A DNA stretch of 64,000 bases, from positions 3,968,001 to 4,032,000 of the forward strand of contig JAPFFF010000011.1 in NCBI GenBank assembly GCA_039105265.1, read 5' to 3'. The position numbers and the translations under genes were made by a program. This document shows, piece after piece, positions 38,601-47,204 of the stretch (position 1 is its first letter; each line of letters opens with the position of its first letter). The DNA is from Tritrichomonas musculus (taxonomy: Eukaryota; Parabasalia; Tritrichomonadida; Tritrichomonadidae). The notes below the pieces were generated by a model. It did not search any database. It saw nothing but the letters and a program-made list of their open reading frames with translations, and had not been told where the DNA came from.

Positions 38601-41049
38601 TGCTGTTTTGGTTCTTATTTTTGCTTTTTTGATTATTGGTGGTTTGGTCTTTTGTATCAATAGTAGTGTAATATTCATGTGAATAATAATCATCAGAATT
38701 GTTGTTTTGATTTTGATTTTGGTTGACTTTTGCGGGTGGAGATTTCTGAATATTTGACATATCTAAATCGCAAGTTGCAATCGTTTGGTCATTTGTAACA
38801 CCATTGGCTTTATCTGATGCATCGTCCGATTCTAAATGATTTGATATCTGGGGATTTTCAAATTCAAATTGTGATTTTAATTTGGTTTTATTTTTTTCAT
38901 TCTCTATAATTGAAGGTTCATTTCGATGAATTATTTTCGAATTCTCATTTTGTGTATTTCCAGCCCTAGATTCAACAGCATTTGATGGTGACAGATAAAG
39001 TTTCTTAACTGTTCTCGATGGAGAATTCAAATTACTACTTTGATCTTCTTGATCGTTTTTTTGATCGAAATCATCAACTATATTGATGTTGATTGATGTT
39101 GATTCGATTTCTGATTTAAGGATCTGATTTCGGTTAGTAACTAAGTTGGTTAAAGTATTTGAAATTTGTTTTTCATCTTTTTTTTGAATTTGAGAATTAT
39201 TAAAAGCAAAGCTTGAATCATTGATTTTTGATGATCTTTCATTATTATTGATGTTGTGGTTGTTATTGGTAGCAATCTTTAAATTCGTTTTTTGTTCTTC
39301 TTCGAATTTCTTTTTATTCTCGTCAGCAAAAACATATTCATCAAATATACTAACTGTTGGCTCGCTCTCTTTCTGATCAAATTGATTAGCGGTTGAAAAT
39401 TGAATGTCATTGACATTTATTGATTCATTTAAAGTTGATTCATTGTTTACAAATTTGGTCTTCTTTTCATATTTGTTAGCGATATTGGTTTCTTTATTAT
39501 TTGTGCTTATTATTGATTCAAGATGATTTTCAGATTTGTTATTGCATTCTATTGTAGGTGGTTTAGTGTATTCAATATTTTGATTAGATGTTGATTGGTT
39601 TCCTTCTTCATTTCCATCATTATTATTATTATTACCAGAAATTGATTTTTCAATTGATTTGTCTGATTGAATTATATTAGAATTATGTGATTGTCTTTCA
39701 TTCCTGCTTTCATTAGAGCCTTCATTCTGGTTTTTATAATTATTTACTGAGGATTTTTGTTCAATTTCATTTTCTTCTTCTTCATTTTTGGTTTTATTCT
39801 GTTCAGAATTAATGAATGATTGAGTATTTATATTGTCTTCCGTGGTTGCATAATCATTGTCTTCGTCATAGTCTGTGTTTGGAATATTTGGTTTCTTATT
39901 AATGTTTTGTTCTTGATTCTTTTGAAAAACATTTAATGGTTGGATATCACCAAGGCTATTAGAAGGAATTATATTATTTTCATTTTCCTCTTCCTCTTCC
40001 TCCTCAACTGTAATATATTCATATTCTTCCTCTTCTTCTTGTGAAATCATTTTATTTTGATTCTGACTGTTGGTAGGTAATTCAAATTCTGCTTCTTCCT
40101 CCTCTTCTTCCTCTTCAATTATTTCATACTCAATTTCCTGCTCATCAACTTTCTGATTATTAATGCGATTATGGTTATTATTATTATTATTTAAACTAGG
40201 CAAATCAAAAGAAACTTCGCGTTTTTTGATGTTTTCCCCTTCATTTCTTTCTTCTTCCTCATCAACTGTAACATATTCGTATTCTATTTCTTCGATTGCT
40301 TCATTTTGAGGGGTTTTTTTCCAATTTCCATGTGGATTACGTGGGCTTATTCCGGTATTTGAATCAACAAATGATGACTCAATTTCAGCTTGAATTGATT
40401 TTGTAGGACTTAAATTTTTCTTAAAGATGTCTGAACTTTCCATAGAGGAATCAGGTTTAACTTTTATCTGTCTTTGAATAGTATTTGCTTTTGATTCGTT
40501 TGATTCAATAGGTACTGATGAATCAACTGTAACATATTCTGCATCAGTTGAAGAAATCTGTTGATATAGGCCATCTGGTGTTAATACTGCAGTTGCAGTA
40601 ATCTGATTCGGTTTTGGATTAAGATTTTTAACTCGATGGCGATGATTTGTTATTTGATTAGATTGAGGATTTTCATTAATAACGCCAACAATACTAACTT
40701 TTTTCTCTCTTTTATTAGGAACACTTCCAAAAATGTATTTATCTAAAGCAATCAATTGATCTTTTCTTTTAATAATAATCTGTGATGTTTCAACTAATAA
40801 TTCTGGATCATAATCAGCTCTGTAATGATGAATTTTATAAGTGCCATCTTTTAGTAAATTTTTGTTAGAGGGCGTATTTATGCCTAGTACAACAGCCTTA
40901 TCATCACCTTTTTTCTTAGTTCGAGAATTATAAATAGTTTGACTATCAGAATTAAAATTTGAATTTGATGAAGTTGAGCGATAAGATTTGTTAATTCTGG
41001 TAAAATCTTGTTCTGCTTGTTTTTTAGAAGTATCGCCTGACTTCTTCAT
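35635..41049 (-). CDS. Very large disordered acidic/Asn-rich protein
   Basis: An intact 1,804-residue frame, nearly all low complexity: Ser, Asn, Gln, Lys and Glu dominate. No globular domain is recognised. Residues about 170-560 hold acidic blocks, each next to an aromatic motif: EYEYVTVDEEEE, EYEIIEEEEE, EYEYITVEEEEE; related YYTTID and TYEYITNATYETMD motifs recur later. Asn runs (NNNNNN) are frequent. Near residue 1105 is an RGG-like stretch (SRGRGNGRGARGNRGGRG), which suggests RNA or DNA binding. Ser-Pro sites and basic KRKRKKK (near the C-terminus) could be phosphorylation and nuclear signals. The long uninterrupted frame in AT-rich DNA argues strongly for a real gene. Function is unknown. 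Confidence 0.8.
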   Translation of the reverse strand: MKKSGDTSKKQAEQDFTRINKSYRSTSSNSNFNSDSQTIYNSRTKKKGDDKAVVLGINTPSNKNLLKDGTYKIHHYRADYDPELLVETSQIIIKRKDQLIALDKYIFGSVPNKREKKVSIVGVINENPQSNQITNHRHRVKNLNPKPNQITATAVLTPDGLYQQISSTDAEYVTVDSSVPIESNESKANTIQRQIKVKPDSSMESSDIFKKNLSPTKSIQAEIESSFVDSNTGISPRNPHGNWKKTPQNEAIEEIEYEYVTVDEEEERNEGENIKKREVSFDLPSLNNNNNNHNRINNQKVDEQEIEYEIIEEEEEEEEAEFELPTNSQNQNKMISQEEEEEYEYITVEEEEEEENENNIIPSNSLGDIQPLNVFQKNQEQNINKKPNIPNTDYDEDNDYATTEDNINTQSFINSEQNKTKNEEEENEIEQKSSVNNYKNQNEGSNESRNERQSHNSNIIQSDKSIEKSISGNNNNNDGNEEGNQSTSNQNIEYTKPPTIECNNKSENHLESIISTNNKETNIANKYEKKTKFVNNESTLNESINVNDIQFSTANQFDQKESEPTVSIFDEYVFADENKKKFEEEQKTNLKIATNNNHNINNNERSSKINDSSFAFNNSQIQKKDEKQISNTLTNLVTNRNQILKSEIESTSININIVDDFDQKNDQEDQSSNLNSPSRTVKKLYLSPSNAVESRAGNTQNENSKIIHRNEPSIIENEKNKTKLKSQFEFENPQISNHLESDDASDKANGVTNDQTIATCDLDMSNIQKSPPAKVNQNQNQNNNSDDYYSHEYYTTIDTKDQTTNNQKSKNKNQNSRQNKDNHKNSKKNNKRNNNDSYYSYSYYSDTYTYSTEPSTIESKSRRSRQHHRRHKTDRTYEYITNATYETMDREVRPVKNRNNKQLPIELQQQILQQLQQQLQQNPNNSSNQSTPIRLRVKDSQINMLGRDNEKPPRFILRTVSENGRSTPHDIQLVLESNPTSSQQTPMTSTRTSTATATSQNSVPTSPTQSISHHHEIPHIIESGPHKGLIKRRIKKSEKAKRDSERLMQVEQDIKNLEQKIIEQDEKKQNLVDTSVEITTSYTDNNDKPNSIFGTSSRGRGNGRGARGNRGGRGKRAMRGRGANRDVDISNSPKKQSNSATASRSSKAAPSSSTTSPNKRHYYDENGNPALVELSDSTGRPVFRRIVNKSSASSSIKQGKSNPNLKTGSQSLPRPIRTRRAISDNEQQNQPRKPLFRTPNKYKNQPPPNNNSIEDDDIEKVPLRVSIPKPTDIINRNIEVDSEEEEDDIIKFNKENAAKQAEFGEIFRSRKAPHIKRAKFQNPQIYIRHRDGNSSSGSTPSKKSAFDSDSDSESLDSENPFSVEPNNMSPSTRRKKREKLEQEIAQLRQLLPDNKEEIERYSSKKKFTNNSPSIPSSDLPNNSPKRFVNVDENENDQFSDYDANFKNLQRSPYEQEQNNNINNNVRNRAPFQLNMNQKQGQRSDGSAYSLTERRKIPKITVEIPSKGNAGQADVFRRHYENASPEKASRKGPDRYRDFNEYDIDDSVPLNASTKNTFKNLEEEKEAKGNASDSSNLSSKKKSRRRIRVSLHDGSRSPAPHSSNSLKDSQQQSSNHSSNANSPSGKQRENIGEKIKPFIDSLKALKSSSDDENGDSDDQQNDDPDSIGAMNPVQAMKAEERNQKIKQKDIMPLTPPADVDINSTSSMLSNAPPPSPKNQDVEIVYRNGKRKRKKKVPISPSKSGSHSHSSRSSKNSGTRGNVIRSHHLKDSEKYQVDSPPPSMLSSIVNNDENEEEENSTFIQDV

Positions 41050-41368
41050 TTAATTAGACTAAAAATTTGATTTTTTTGTTTGAATGGTTTTCAAAAACTG
41101 AAAAATTTTCTAATAACGTCTCTTTTTTTATCAAGCATTTCTATTCTTGAAATAAGATAGTTTTTTGCAAATCATATTGTAGAGACTTCCTGAATAAGAA
41201 AAGCAGCATATAAAATTATTAAGATAGTAGTAAAATAAAAAATAATATCGAATTTTATTTTGTTAAAATTTGTTAATTCTGGTAAAACTAAGATTCTTTT
41301 TACAAATTTATAAAAAAGTATTAGTCAAGTTTGATTTTTAAATGGATTTAAGTAAATATCAATTCGTT
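41050..41368. other. AT-rich spacer
   Basis: About 320 bp upstream of the large disordered-protein gene. TCTAATTAA lies just before its ATG. The stretch GTTAATTCTGGTAAAA at about 41270 repeats a short piece of coding sequence from 40990. No other feature is seen. Confidence 0.45.
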
Positions 41369-41533
41369 TTATGGGAGACCGTTTCTACAAAGAATAAAGT
41401 TAATAGCAACTGCAATCACTACGGCTGCCGTAACTACGTAAATAATACCAATTATAACTCTAGTTGACATTTTTTTATGAAATCCTTTTACCCACCATTT
41501 AAGCCGCTTTTTGAAGCTCTTTCGGCCATACAT
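41369..41533 (-). CDS. 54-residue single-pass membrane ORF, or C-terminal anchor of a broken gene
   Basis: ATG at 41533 to TAA at 41369. Residues 1-21 are strongly basic with two Trp (KRLKWWVKGFHKK), a likely membrane-surface helix. Residues about 25-47 are a clear membrane helix (VIIGIIYVVTAAVVIAVAIN). The tail is CRNGLP. GC content is higher than the flanks, so the frame looks selected. It could be a free micropeptide. More likely it is the C-terminal anchor of the decayed gene just upstream on the same strand, reached through a frame change. No homologue is recognised. Confidence 0.4.
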   Translation of the reverse strand: MYGRKSFKKRLKWWVKGFHKKMSTRVIIGIIYVVTAAVVIAVAINFILCRNGLP

Positions 41534-42230
41534 TTCTTGAGAAAACTTCTTTCTTTATCAGAACTCGTGTTTTTGGAAATATATATTAATGAAATATGGC
41601 TTCGTTTGTAACCATTTAAAGATTTTGTATTTTTCCTTCCTGGATTTTGAGAAAGAATAGTTGCACGATACTCAGTATCAAAGTTGATTGTGAATATTGC
41701 CAGCTTATCATTATTCCAAGTTGCAATAATAAATTCATCTCTTCAATCACAAATGATATCTTCATGAAAAAGGGTATATGTATCATCTGTAGGGGAAAAC
41801 TCTTTATATGCATTGTTATGCTTTTTTTATGTAGTTAAATTTCGCTGAGATTCACCTTAATTGCATTCATTAATTGTCTTCTCGTGATAGGATGATGTCA
41901 TTATGATGAAGTATCTTCAGAAACTATTTTATTTGCTTTTATATTATACATTACATAAATGAATATACTTCAAGTCTAGATGAATTAGGATCAAAATCGC
42001 CAATATTACTAAATCCTACATCAACAGAACTATTTTGGAATTTTTTTCATATTATCTCTCCAAATAAAATGTTATAGTTTTATTAAAATGGTTTCATTTT
42101 TTATTGAATCTCATATTCAATCGTCGTTTTATCTTCCTTGTTATACTTTCCAGTTAAAGAATGGTCATCATTCAGTGTAAATCTAATTTCAAAGACTTCA
42201 TCTTTGTCAAGCATATTTATCCTCTGATGT
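41534..42230 (-). pseudogene. Decayed gene of unknown family on the minus strand
   Basis: Coding-like pieces on the minus strand run toward the 54-residue anchor ORF. They include KDEVFEIRFTLNDDHSLTGK near 42210-42140, SSVDVGFSNIGDFDPNSSRL near 42025-41965, and DDTYTLFHEDIICD, then FIIATWNNDKLAIFTINFD near 41790-41680. They are separated by stops and frame changes. The beta-rich pattern plus a C-terminal basic/membrane segment suggests a type I membrane protein. No family could be named. Confidence 0.4.
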
Positions 42231-42615
42231 CAACATCAAATAAATGGGAATCATATCAATTTGGGCATTTATCTAGGGAAAAATCATAAAATTTTGATGA
42301 TATTATACTAATTATGAAGCACTCCTTATAAATATTATTATTAAATAATTTGTTTATGATAAATTTTCTAATTGATCTTTGAACTTTTAATGATTTCTTC
42401 TATTTATTTGAATAATTAATCAATATATTGTTTTAAACCAATGATTATTTATTTTTAATTGTTTTAAGCCGTTGTAATTGATTCTCAAGAAGAGTTTCTA
42501 GTCTTGATATTAGATGACGATTAAAAATCCATCAAAAAGTCGCTAACTTAATTGTTCTAAAAAGGTATCAAAATAGTATATCAACGAGTGATTTTTGTTT
42601 TAACCACTCTGTAGA
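42231..42615. other. AT-rich spacer
   Basis: About 385 bp upstream of the GT47-like gene. It has no coding frame. TTTTAACCACTCTGTAGA directly precedes the ATG at 42616, and no clear initiator match is seen within 20 bases. Confidence 0.45.
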
Positions 42616-43749
42616 ATGAAGTCTTTGCCTTTTAATACATATCATTTGTTTTTTTATATCGTAATATACTTTGTTGGTTTGTTTTTTTCACATATTTTCT
42701 CTAGAACTTTTCAAGAAAATAGTCATTGGATTAAATGGATCAACAATATTACTGAACTTCATGAAATGGTGATGAAATGTATGAAGGACGCTGATTCACC
42801 GTATGGATTCAAATATTTAAAACTTCATTCAGAAAAAGAGAGAATAACCGAATATCATAGGATATTAAATGCCACTGCATATTATAGAACATGGCCTCCC
42901 AAAAGATGGTCTCATTATCGCGGACCTTGGATCGAAGACTCTTGGATTTCCTATTTTTGCTGTGAAAGACCGATTTCCGCCTTTGGTCCATTTATCCCTC
43001 TTTTTATTACTTGGTTTAACATTTTCAAACGCGATAAACCAAATTATCAAACTCATTTGAAAAAAATTCTAAAAGAACTCAAAAAAGATTTTGTTTATAT
43101 TACTGTATCCTCTAATGATCTTGGTGTTGAAGGTTTATACAAAGGTCATTCTACTCCCCTTCCCCAAAATTTATTTGTTATATCGGCATCAGGCAAAGGT
43201 CATGTTCCATGCTTAATGCATTTGAAAGATATTTATCCTGTTTCATTTCTTCCACAGAAATATGCAATGGCATTTGCTGGTAAATTAACAAGATGGCAGA
43301 GGAAAAGAATATTAAATGAATCCAAAACTTTGTTAGGAAACCTTCTTTATTCAAATAGAACTAGTGATTGGCTTCTACGATATCGTCAATCAGGTTTAAT
43401 TATGTCTCCTCGTGGCTACGCTCGAGGTTGCTTTCGAACAGCCGAAATTTTTCAACTAGGAATGGTTCCAGTGATGATTTTTGACGATTTTCCATGGGTT
43501 CCTTACTGGAATTCTTCATTTCCGTGGAAAGATGTTGGATTCGTTTATCTTAGAAAAGAAATTCCACAGATGGCAAAAATGGTAAAAGAAATTAGTCAGA
43601 AAAGAATTAAGTTTATGAGATCTGTTATTCTAAAATATCGTAATTCGCATTTCACTTTGAATGCAACATTAAAACAAATCGAAATGTTTATGAAATATGG
43701 ATTTGCAATGTCTGATTTAAGATGTACTCAATTTTATAAACAATCATAG
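42616..43749 (+). CDS. Exostosin-like (GT47 family) glycosyltransferase
   Basis: 377 residues. Residues about 9-28 are a single hydrophobic segment near the N-terminus (YHLFFYIVIYFVGLFF), fitting a type II signal anchor of a Golgi enzyme. The lumenal part has exostosin-family features: WIEDSWISYFCC and GPFIPLFITWFN early, and the donor-binding region at about 264-298 with SPRGYARGCFRTAEIFQLGM and VPVMIFDDFPWVPYW (family: PRGYGPTSFRLYEAIQLG, IPVYIDD). GT47 enzymes add glucuronic acid, GlcNAc, xylose, galactose or arabinose to surface glycans; which sugar is moved here cannot be read. A role in surface lipoglycan or glycoprotein synthesis is inference. It is shorter than animal exostosins and lacks their second catalytic domain. 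Confidence 0.75.
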   Translation: MKSLPFNTYHLFFYIVIYFVGLFFSHIFSRTFQENSHWIKWINNITELHEMVMKCMKDADSPYGFKYLKLHSEKERITEYHRILNATAYYRTWPPKRWSHYRGPWIEDSWISYFCCERPISAFGPFIPLFITWFNIFKRDKPNYQTHLKKILKELKKDFVYITVSSNDLGVEGLYKGHSTPLPQNLFVISASGKGHVPCLMHLKDIYPVSFLPQKYAMAFAGKLTRWQRKRILNESKTLLGNLLYSNRTSDWLLRYRQSGLIMSPRGYARGCFRTAEIFQLGMVPVMIFDDFPWVPYWNSSFPWKDVGFVYLRKEIPQMAKMVKEISQKRIKFMRSVILKYRNSHFTLNATLKQIEMFMKYGFAMSDLRCTQFYKQS

Positions 43750-44166
43750 ATTATATTTCTCACTTTTAAAATAATTTGTAAAATCTTTTTGTAAATTGAA
43801 ATTTACAACTTCATGGGAATATATTTAAGCCTTATGACCTTATTTGTCTGATTAAAAAAAGTATTAATCATTCAAATGGAATTAATTAAAATTAATAATT
43901 ATATTAAATTAGAGTGTCTGAAAAATTTTAAACTATAATTTAGTTTATATACAAAATTGTAAATAACAAAACAAATTTTTATATATCATCCAAGTTATTA
44001 TTATTAAATGCATGGTGTAATTTCTTTTTTTTAAATAAATATTTTGCTTACAATATCGATTATAATAAATGATATATATGAATTTTTTTAAAGATAAAAT
44101 ATTAATAAAAGTTAATTTAAATGGGAAGTGTAATAAAAAGAAAAAGCAAGGTGCTTTTAAATTTAA
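43750..44166. other. AT-rich spacer between convergent genes
   Basis: 417 bp between the 3' ends of the GT47-like gene and the tandem pseudokinase gene. It is AT-rich and featureless as far as I can see. Confidence 0.5.
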
Positions 44167-46776
44167 TTAAAAATCATCACCGCTAGAAACATCTTCGTCA
44201 TCAGCATAAATATTCTTTTGAATTTTCATATCAAATAATAATATAATTTTCTCACCTTCTTCTTCTTCTTCCTGCTCCTCTTCATTTTCATCATGATTCT
44301 CTCCATTTCTTTTATTGTTGTCATTGGTTATTGTTTCTATATCACGTGCTTTAGCAAATCCTTTAATATCATCAATTGTTACAAGATCATCCTCTCCATT
44401 ATCATTTATAATTGTAATCTCAAGAATGCAAAAATTATATGGGCTCAAATAACTGTAAATTGTTTGAAGTGCGAGAAGAGCATTTCTTTTGTCTAAATTA
44501 ATAAATTTCTGTTTAACTATGTTTTCTTTCATTACTACATTTGCATGTTCGTTCATAGATTCAATAAAATGATGAGTTGAAAATGGAGTCATATCAAAAT
44601 TGTGGAATATTACTTCAGGAGGTTCATCTTTTATATTTTCTTCTTGAATTTCTTCTTCTTCACTACCATTTTTTTGATTTTCTTCTTCTTCACCACCATT
44701 TTTTTGATTTTCTTTTTGCTGGAGATAATTTAAAATGATTTGTGGATTGAAAGTTAAATAATCTTCAATATTTTCTTCAAATAAATTAGATATTGTATTG
44801 TTAAAGATTAAAAACAAGTTTTTATCATAAATTTCTTTGTAATATAAGAAAAGGGAGCAGAAGCGTTCTGCACTCATTGTTGAAGGTTTTTCTAGGTTGA
44901 TATTTTCAAGATAAGATTTAAATTTGTTTTCAGTCTGACCAGGTTCATTCAATTTTTTATATTTTGCTCCTAACCTGCCATGTATAAATTCAAATGTCAA
45001 ATTTGGAGAATTTGGATTTTGATCGTCTTCTTTGGTATTAAATAAGCAGCTCTCTATCAACGAAATTAAGAAAGGATATCTATTATTGTATTTTGCATAT
45101 TCTTTTCTGTCTGCTAAATAATTTGGCATTCTATTATTTTTATTATTCAAATCCTCAAAATAATAATTTCCTTTGGAAAATTTGTACAATAATTCAAAGG
45201 CTAAAACGCCAAAAGAGTATGTATCACTTCGATCTCCACTATTTTCTTGAGAAAGAAATTGTTCGCAAACATATTTATCTGAATTAAGCTTTGATGGCGT
45301 ATTTAAAGGAAAAATTGAAAGCTGAAGTTGGAAATTTTTTGCAGCTTCTCCTTTTTCATTAGATGTCCCAAAAAATGAAACTAAAATATTTTCCATTGTA
45401 AAGTTCAATGGAAGATAATGTCCGACTTTATGCATTTCGTTAATAAAATCTGATATGTAAATAATCCAATAAATAATTTCGTCTTCTGTTGGAGTGTAGC
45501 ATTTGAGAAGGTCAAAGAGGTTGCAAAAGAACAAATTCGAAAAGAAATTATTTTGGAAAAAATCTAATTTAAATTTTGAATTAAGTTCTTCATTGTACTC
45601 TTCTACCCTCTCAGTGTCTTGTTCAGTTAAATCTAAAGGTATTGGTATTGTCATAAAAGTATCATAATCAGGATAATAATTGACTGAAAATGCGAAGGAC
45701 GAGTTTAATTTAAAAAAATTTGGTTTCGTTGATTCTGATTCCATTGAGAAGAGTTCGATCAATGTTTTGTTAGATGATAAAACTTGAAAAATATCGGATC
45801 CTTGTCTATTGAGTGATCGCACATCAATGTTAGAACTTTTTATTTCACCAAATTGTTGTTCAAATTCTTTTTTTATTTCGGATATATTAGGGCGATTAAT
45901 TTCTTGGGTGCATAAATTAATGATATTATTGGTCTTTTCAACAAAATCGTCCTTAATATTTTTATTTGGATTAATATCATTATTATTTTCTTCATTATTA
46001 TTAGTGTTATTATCATTATTTTCATTATTCGTAGTAGTAGTATCTCTATCATTATTAGCATTATTTTCATTATTATTAGCATTAATTTTCCCGTATCTTG
46101 ATGGACTTTTCACAAAATCTTCTTGAGCTTTTTTGGTACTAAATTTCTTCCAAGGAATATCGCAATTGAGAATATTGCTTAACAAAACTCCTAGAGCAAA
46201 AACATCGTATTTTTGGTAATCTTTATCTTCAATTTCTTTGCCTTCCCATTTATATTCATCTTCGCGGTTAATATTATCTACATTTTCTTCCATAATAATT
46301 TGCTTTTTAAATCGCGTAGGTTCGTAAAAATAAAAGCAATTATTGAACATTGTAGAACCTTTAGGAAATTTACTCAGGAATCCCAAGTAAGCATCTAATT
46401 GGTTGTTAATTGTAATGCACTCGTTAGATAATGTACCTATATAAGGTTGTGATTCTCTTTTATGAACTTCAAAAATGCTATTGATTATTTGATATATCCA
46501 CTTTTTACGATAAAAAGTATCATTTGAAGATGCAAGATTTCTAAATAATGAATAATTGGTATTATTAAAAATAGAAAAAAGGGTGTTATATCTGAAATAT
46601 TTAAGATAGGGAAATGAATACTTATTATCATTTGATATCGAATAGTGAACAATTGAGTTATCCTTTTCTTCTCCATTAAATATTACTTTTTCATGTTCAA
46701 TCAACTCTTCGATTTCCTGAAGTGTACTAAATCTTACTTCATTTTCCTTCTCAAGTATTGTGATGTTTGATTCCAT
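44167..46776 (-). CDS. Tandem pseudokinase
   Basis: 869 residues with two degenerate kinase-like domains. The first (about 1-315) keeps C-lobe landmarks: a helix IINSIFEVHK, EPTRF in the APE position, YDVFALGVLLSNIL (family DVWSFGVLLWEL) and INRPNISEIKKEFE (family RPSF..I). A poly-Asn insert sits at about 235-275. The second (about 330-630) has INEMHKVGHYLPLNFTMENI where HRDLKPENI should be, and DRSDTYSFGVLAFELLYK. Neither has HRD Asp, DFG or a glycine loop, so catalysis is unlikely; these are probably scaffolds or allosteric domains. The C-terminus has Glu/Asn-rich repeats (EEEENQKNG) and an acidic end. The pairing of two dead domains recalls JAK-like architecture only superficially. Confidence 0.7.
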   Translation of the reverse strand: MESNITILEKENEVRFSTLQEIEELIEHEKVIFNGEEKDNSIVHYSISNDNKYSFPYLKYFRYNTLFSIFNNTNYSLFRNLASSNDTFYRKKWIYQIINSIFEVHKRESQPYIGTLSNECITINNQLDAYLGFLSKFPKGSTMFNNCFYFYEPTRFKKQIIMEENVDNINREDEYKWEGKEIEDKDYQKYDVFALGVLLSNILNCDIPWKKFSTKKAQEDFVKSPSRYGKINANNNENNANNDRDTTTTNNENNDNNTNNNEENNNDINPNKNIKDDFVEKTNNIINLCTQEINRPNISEIKKEFEQQFGEIKSSNIDVRSLNRQGSDIFQVLSSNKTLIELFSMESESTKPNFFKLNSSFAFSVNYYPDYDTFMTIPIPLDLTEQDTERVEEYNEELNSKFKLDFFQNNFFSNLFFCNLFDLLKCYTPTEDEIIYWIIYISDFINEMHKVGHYLPLNFTMENILVSFFGTSNEKGEAAKNFQLQLSIFPLNTPSKLNSDKYVCEQFLSQENSGDRSDTYSFGVLAFELLYKFSKGNYYFEDLNNKNNRMPNYLADRKEYAKYNNRYPFLISLIESCLFNTKEDDQNPNSPNLTFEFIHGRLGAKYKKLNEPGQTENKFKSYLENINLEKPSTMSAERFCSLFLYYKEIYDKNLFLIFNNTISNLFEENIEDYLTFNPQIILNYLQQKENQKNGGEEEENQKNGSEEEEIQEENIKDEPPEVIFHNFDMTPFSTHHFIESMNEHANVVMKENIVKQKFINLDKRNALLALQTIYSYLSPYNFCILEITIINDNGEDDLVTIDDIKGFAKARDIETITNDNNKRNGENHDENEEEQEEEEEGEKIILLFDMKIQKNIYADDEDVSSGDDF

Positions 46777-47204
46777 AAAAAATTTTGGAAAATTTTAAAT
46801 TTTAGCATCACTTTTTGAGAGTAGGGCTTATTTCTTTTTTTTCTAAATTGAATTAACTTTTTTGAGTTATTTCTCAAAAAGTGTGCATTCAAGGAATAAC
46901 TTGAAGAGATTTTGTAATTGGGAAATTCATTACACAAAACCATAGGATTTAAAATAATGTATTGAATCAAGAAACAATCGCCTAATAAATATAGAAAGAA
47001 CTCATAAATTTGGTTGTTTGTTGGCCAAAAAATTGAGTGATAATGATATTTCAATATCCTTTTCAAATATTAATATTTTTTTCTGAAAAATTGTGTGATA
47101 AAACAAAAAATGTGTATATTTCTTTAAAAATTTAAAAAGAGAACGTTTAATTGAAAGGGTTCTTTTAGCATCCGTTATTTTGAGTGCTTGAAAAATAGAT
47201 AGCA
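46777..47204. promoter_or_regulatory. Divergent promoter region with a 12-bp inverted repeat
   Basis: 428 bp between the start of the tandem pseudokinase (minus) and the start of the SHIPPO gene (plus). CACTTTTTGAGA at 46809-46820 and its exact reverse complement at 46872-46883 are 51 bp apart, with another CTTTTTTGAG between them. The repeat lies 33-107 bases from the pseudokinase ATG. It may be a shared regulatory site. No initiator consensus lies close to either ATG. Confidence 0.45.
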
